Assembly: GCA_003221985.1 (NCBI GenBank) | Contig: QHUQ01000128.1 | Coordinates: forward strand, 1-14,760 | Source of the DNA: Gemmatimonadota bacterium | GTDB taxonomy: Bacteria; Gemmatimonadota; Gemmatimonadetes; Gemmatimonadales; GWC2-71-9 | Direction: 5' to 3' | DNA: 14,760 nucleotides | Shown: positions 13,823 to 14,760 of the stretch, piece by piece | Layout: each line of letters opens with the position of its first letter | How positions within the stretch are numbered: the first letter of the stretch is position 1 | The notes under the pieces: model-generated | Seen by the model: only the letters and a program-made list of their open reading frames with translations | Told to the model about the DNA's origin: nothing | Databases searched by the model: none | Made by a program: the position numbers and the translations under genes

Positions 13823-14427
13823 GGGCGCTCATTGGGGCGGGATTGATCGCGCTCGTCGGATGCCGCGGTAACGCGCCGCAGTCCGACGCGCAGGCGAGCC
13901 AGGCGGCGGCACCGCCCGAGTCGGAAGCGCCGGTAGCGCTGAATCCCGACGTGCCGATCGCCTATCCGCCGGCGCTCTTCGAGCAAAAGGTCGAAGGGGA
14001 CGTGACGCTGCGACTGTTCGTGGATTCGACGGGAAAACTGATTCCCGAATCGACTCGCGTCGCCGAGCCCAGCGGCTATCCGGCGCTCGACTCGGCGGCG
14101 CTCGCCGGTGCGACGGGCCTGCGCTTCGCCCCTGCCAAGCGACACGGCGTTCCGGTCGCGACCGCGTTCCTGCAGCCGGTCGAGTTTCGCCAGGTCGGCA
14201 CGACGCGCACGGGGGGCGGGGGCACCGTGACACTGCCACCCCCTCCCGCTCCGACTCCGGTGGCGCCGCCGGCGCCTCCCCCGGCACGGCCCAGACCTCG
14301 CCCGCCCGTCGTTCGTCCCGCTCCGGACACGACGCGCGCTGACACGACGAAAGCGCGGGCGGATACCACGCGTCCAGCTCCGGACACGACCAAGGCTCGT
14401 ACGGATACGAGTGCCTCAGCACACTAA
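13819..14427 (+). CDS. TonB-domain lipoprotein with Pro/Thr-rich C-terminal tail
   Basis: A 202-residue protein with a lipoprotein signal ending in the lipobox LVGC (C15). Residues about 40-125 match the TonB C-terminal fold: [79 protein letters not shown]. The order is reversed compared with TonB: the Pro-rich stretch (139-168) and the repeated APDTT(R/K)A(R)ADTT segment (168-197) come after the TonB domain. There is no transmembrane anchor, so it cannot transmit ExbB/ExbD energy in the usual way; it may be a cell-wall or outer-membrane-associated TonB-fold protein. GTG 13819 overlaps the mutS stop (GTGA), with AAGGAT 7 nt upstream. The downstream PLP-enzyme gene overlaps its end by 17 bp. 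Confidence 0.82.
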   Translation: MRALIGAGLIALVGCRGNAPQSDAQASQAAAPPESEAPVALNPDVPIAYPPALFEQKVEGDVTLRLFVDSTGKLIPESTRVAEPSGYPALDSAALAGATGLRFAPAKRHGVPVATAFLQPVEFRQVGTTRTGGGGTVTLPPPPAPTPVAPPAPPPARPRPRPPVVRPAPDTTRADTTKARADTTRPAPDTTKARTDTSASAH

Positions 14428-14760
14428 GCCCTACGCCAACGTCCTCGAGACGATCGGCTGGACCCCACTGATCCGCATCAACAAGGTCACGCGCGGGATC
14501 CGGACGCCGATGTACGCCAAAGCCGAGTTTTTCAATCCCGGCGGCTCCGTGAAGGACCGTATCGGACTGGCGATGATCGAGGCGGCCGAGCGCGATGGGA
14601 AGCTCAAGCCCGGCGGCTTGATCGTCGAAGCGACGTCGGGAAACACGGGCGTCGGTCTGGCGATCGCGGCGGCGGTCAAGGGGTATCGCTGCATTTTCAC
14701 GATGCCGGACAAGATGTCGCAGGAAAAGGCGCGGCTGCTGCGCGCGCTCGGCGCCGAGGT
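14411..14760 (+). CDS. Cystathionine beta-synthase / cysteine synthase-like PLP enzyme (partial, N-terminal 116 codons)
   Basis: From GTG 14411 the frame is open to the window edge. It has the fold-type II PLP signatures: [12 protein letters not shown] (13-24), [20 protein letters not shown] (37-56) with PLP lysine K48, and the substrate loop TSGNTGVG (75-82), then [27 protein letters not shown]. The [11 protein letters not shown] and GYRCI..MP.KMS.EK wording is closer to cystathionine beta-synthase than to CysK, but the two families cannot be separated from this fragment. The enzyme would make cystathionine or cysteine from serine or O-acetylserine with homocysteine or sulfide in the cytoplasm. 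A bare GGA 6-9 nt before the GTG is the only ribosome-binding hint; it overlaps the previous gene by 17 bp, so translational coupling is likely. Confidence 0.9.
   Translation, partial: MPQHTKPYANVLETIGWTPLIRINKVTRGIRTPMYAKAEFFNPGGSVKDRIGLAMIEAAERDGKLKPGGLIVEATSGNTGVGLAIAAAVKGYRCIFTMPDKMSQEKARLLRALGAE

Overview
The window is high-GC, densely coded DNA from a Gram-negative-type bacterium. A phylum-level guess of Gemmatimonadota (Acidobacteriota as alternative) rests on the mix of genes: a sortilin/VPS10-type BNR-repeat exported protein, envelope HEAT-repeat proteins with a recurring KAIFWLGQ motif, a TonB-domain lipoprotein, a SPOR-domain protein and two ECF sigma factors. No 16S or other decisive marker is present, so this is inference. 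No tRNA, rRNA, IS element, prophage or CRISPR was seen.

Layout. (1) 1-1386, minus strand: an exported LolA-like protein translationally coupled (ATGA overlap) to a sortilin-like Asp-box protein that runs off the left edge. (2) 1387-2152: a divergent intergenic region with a near-consensus sigma-54 promoter, a small heat-shock protein (Hsp20), and a strong intrinsic terminator. (3) 2169-2834: upp, uracil phosphoribosyltransferase. (4) 2855-6647: a four-gene coupled operon of ECF sigma factor, membrane anti-sigma-like protein and two exported HEAT-repeat proteins. (5) 6660-7817: a DUF218 membrane protein and an ADP-ribose-pyrophosphatase-type Nudix hydrolase. (6) 7818-9248: a structured 213-bp leader, a second ECF sigma factor and a zinc-finger anti-sigma factor. 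(7) 9298-14760: holA, a TPR/SPOR envelope protein, mutS, a TonB-domain lipoprotein and the start of a cystathionine beta-synthase-like PLP enzyme, each overlapping the next (GTGA junctions, then a 17-bp overlap).

How the parts relate. Two separate ECF sigma/anti-sigma pairs suggest that envelope conditions are signalled to transcription; the first is tied directly to two exported HEAT-repeat proteins whose last repeats resemble each other. The holA-mutS run mixes replication and repair genes with envelope genes, so co-expression is implied by overlap rather than by shared pathway.

Most notable observations: the sigma/anti-sigma/HEAT operon as a candidate undescribed envelope-stress module; a fresh 123-bp in-frame tandem duplication in its first HEAT gene; octamer (GGCGGTTG/CAACCGCC) and heptamer (GCACCAC) repeat arrays lying inside coding sequence, the first one forming the signal peptide of the SPOR protein; a TonB-domain lipoprotein with reversed domain order; a sigma-54-type hsp20 promoter; and several genes that look leaderless, with a TANNNT box 5-8 nt before the start codon.
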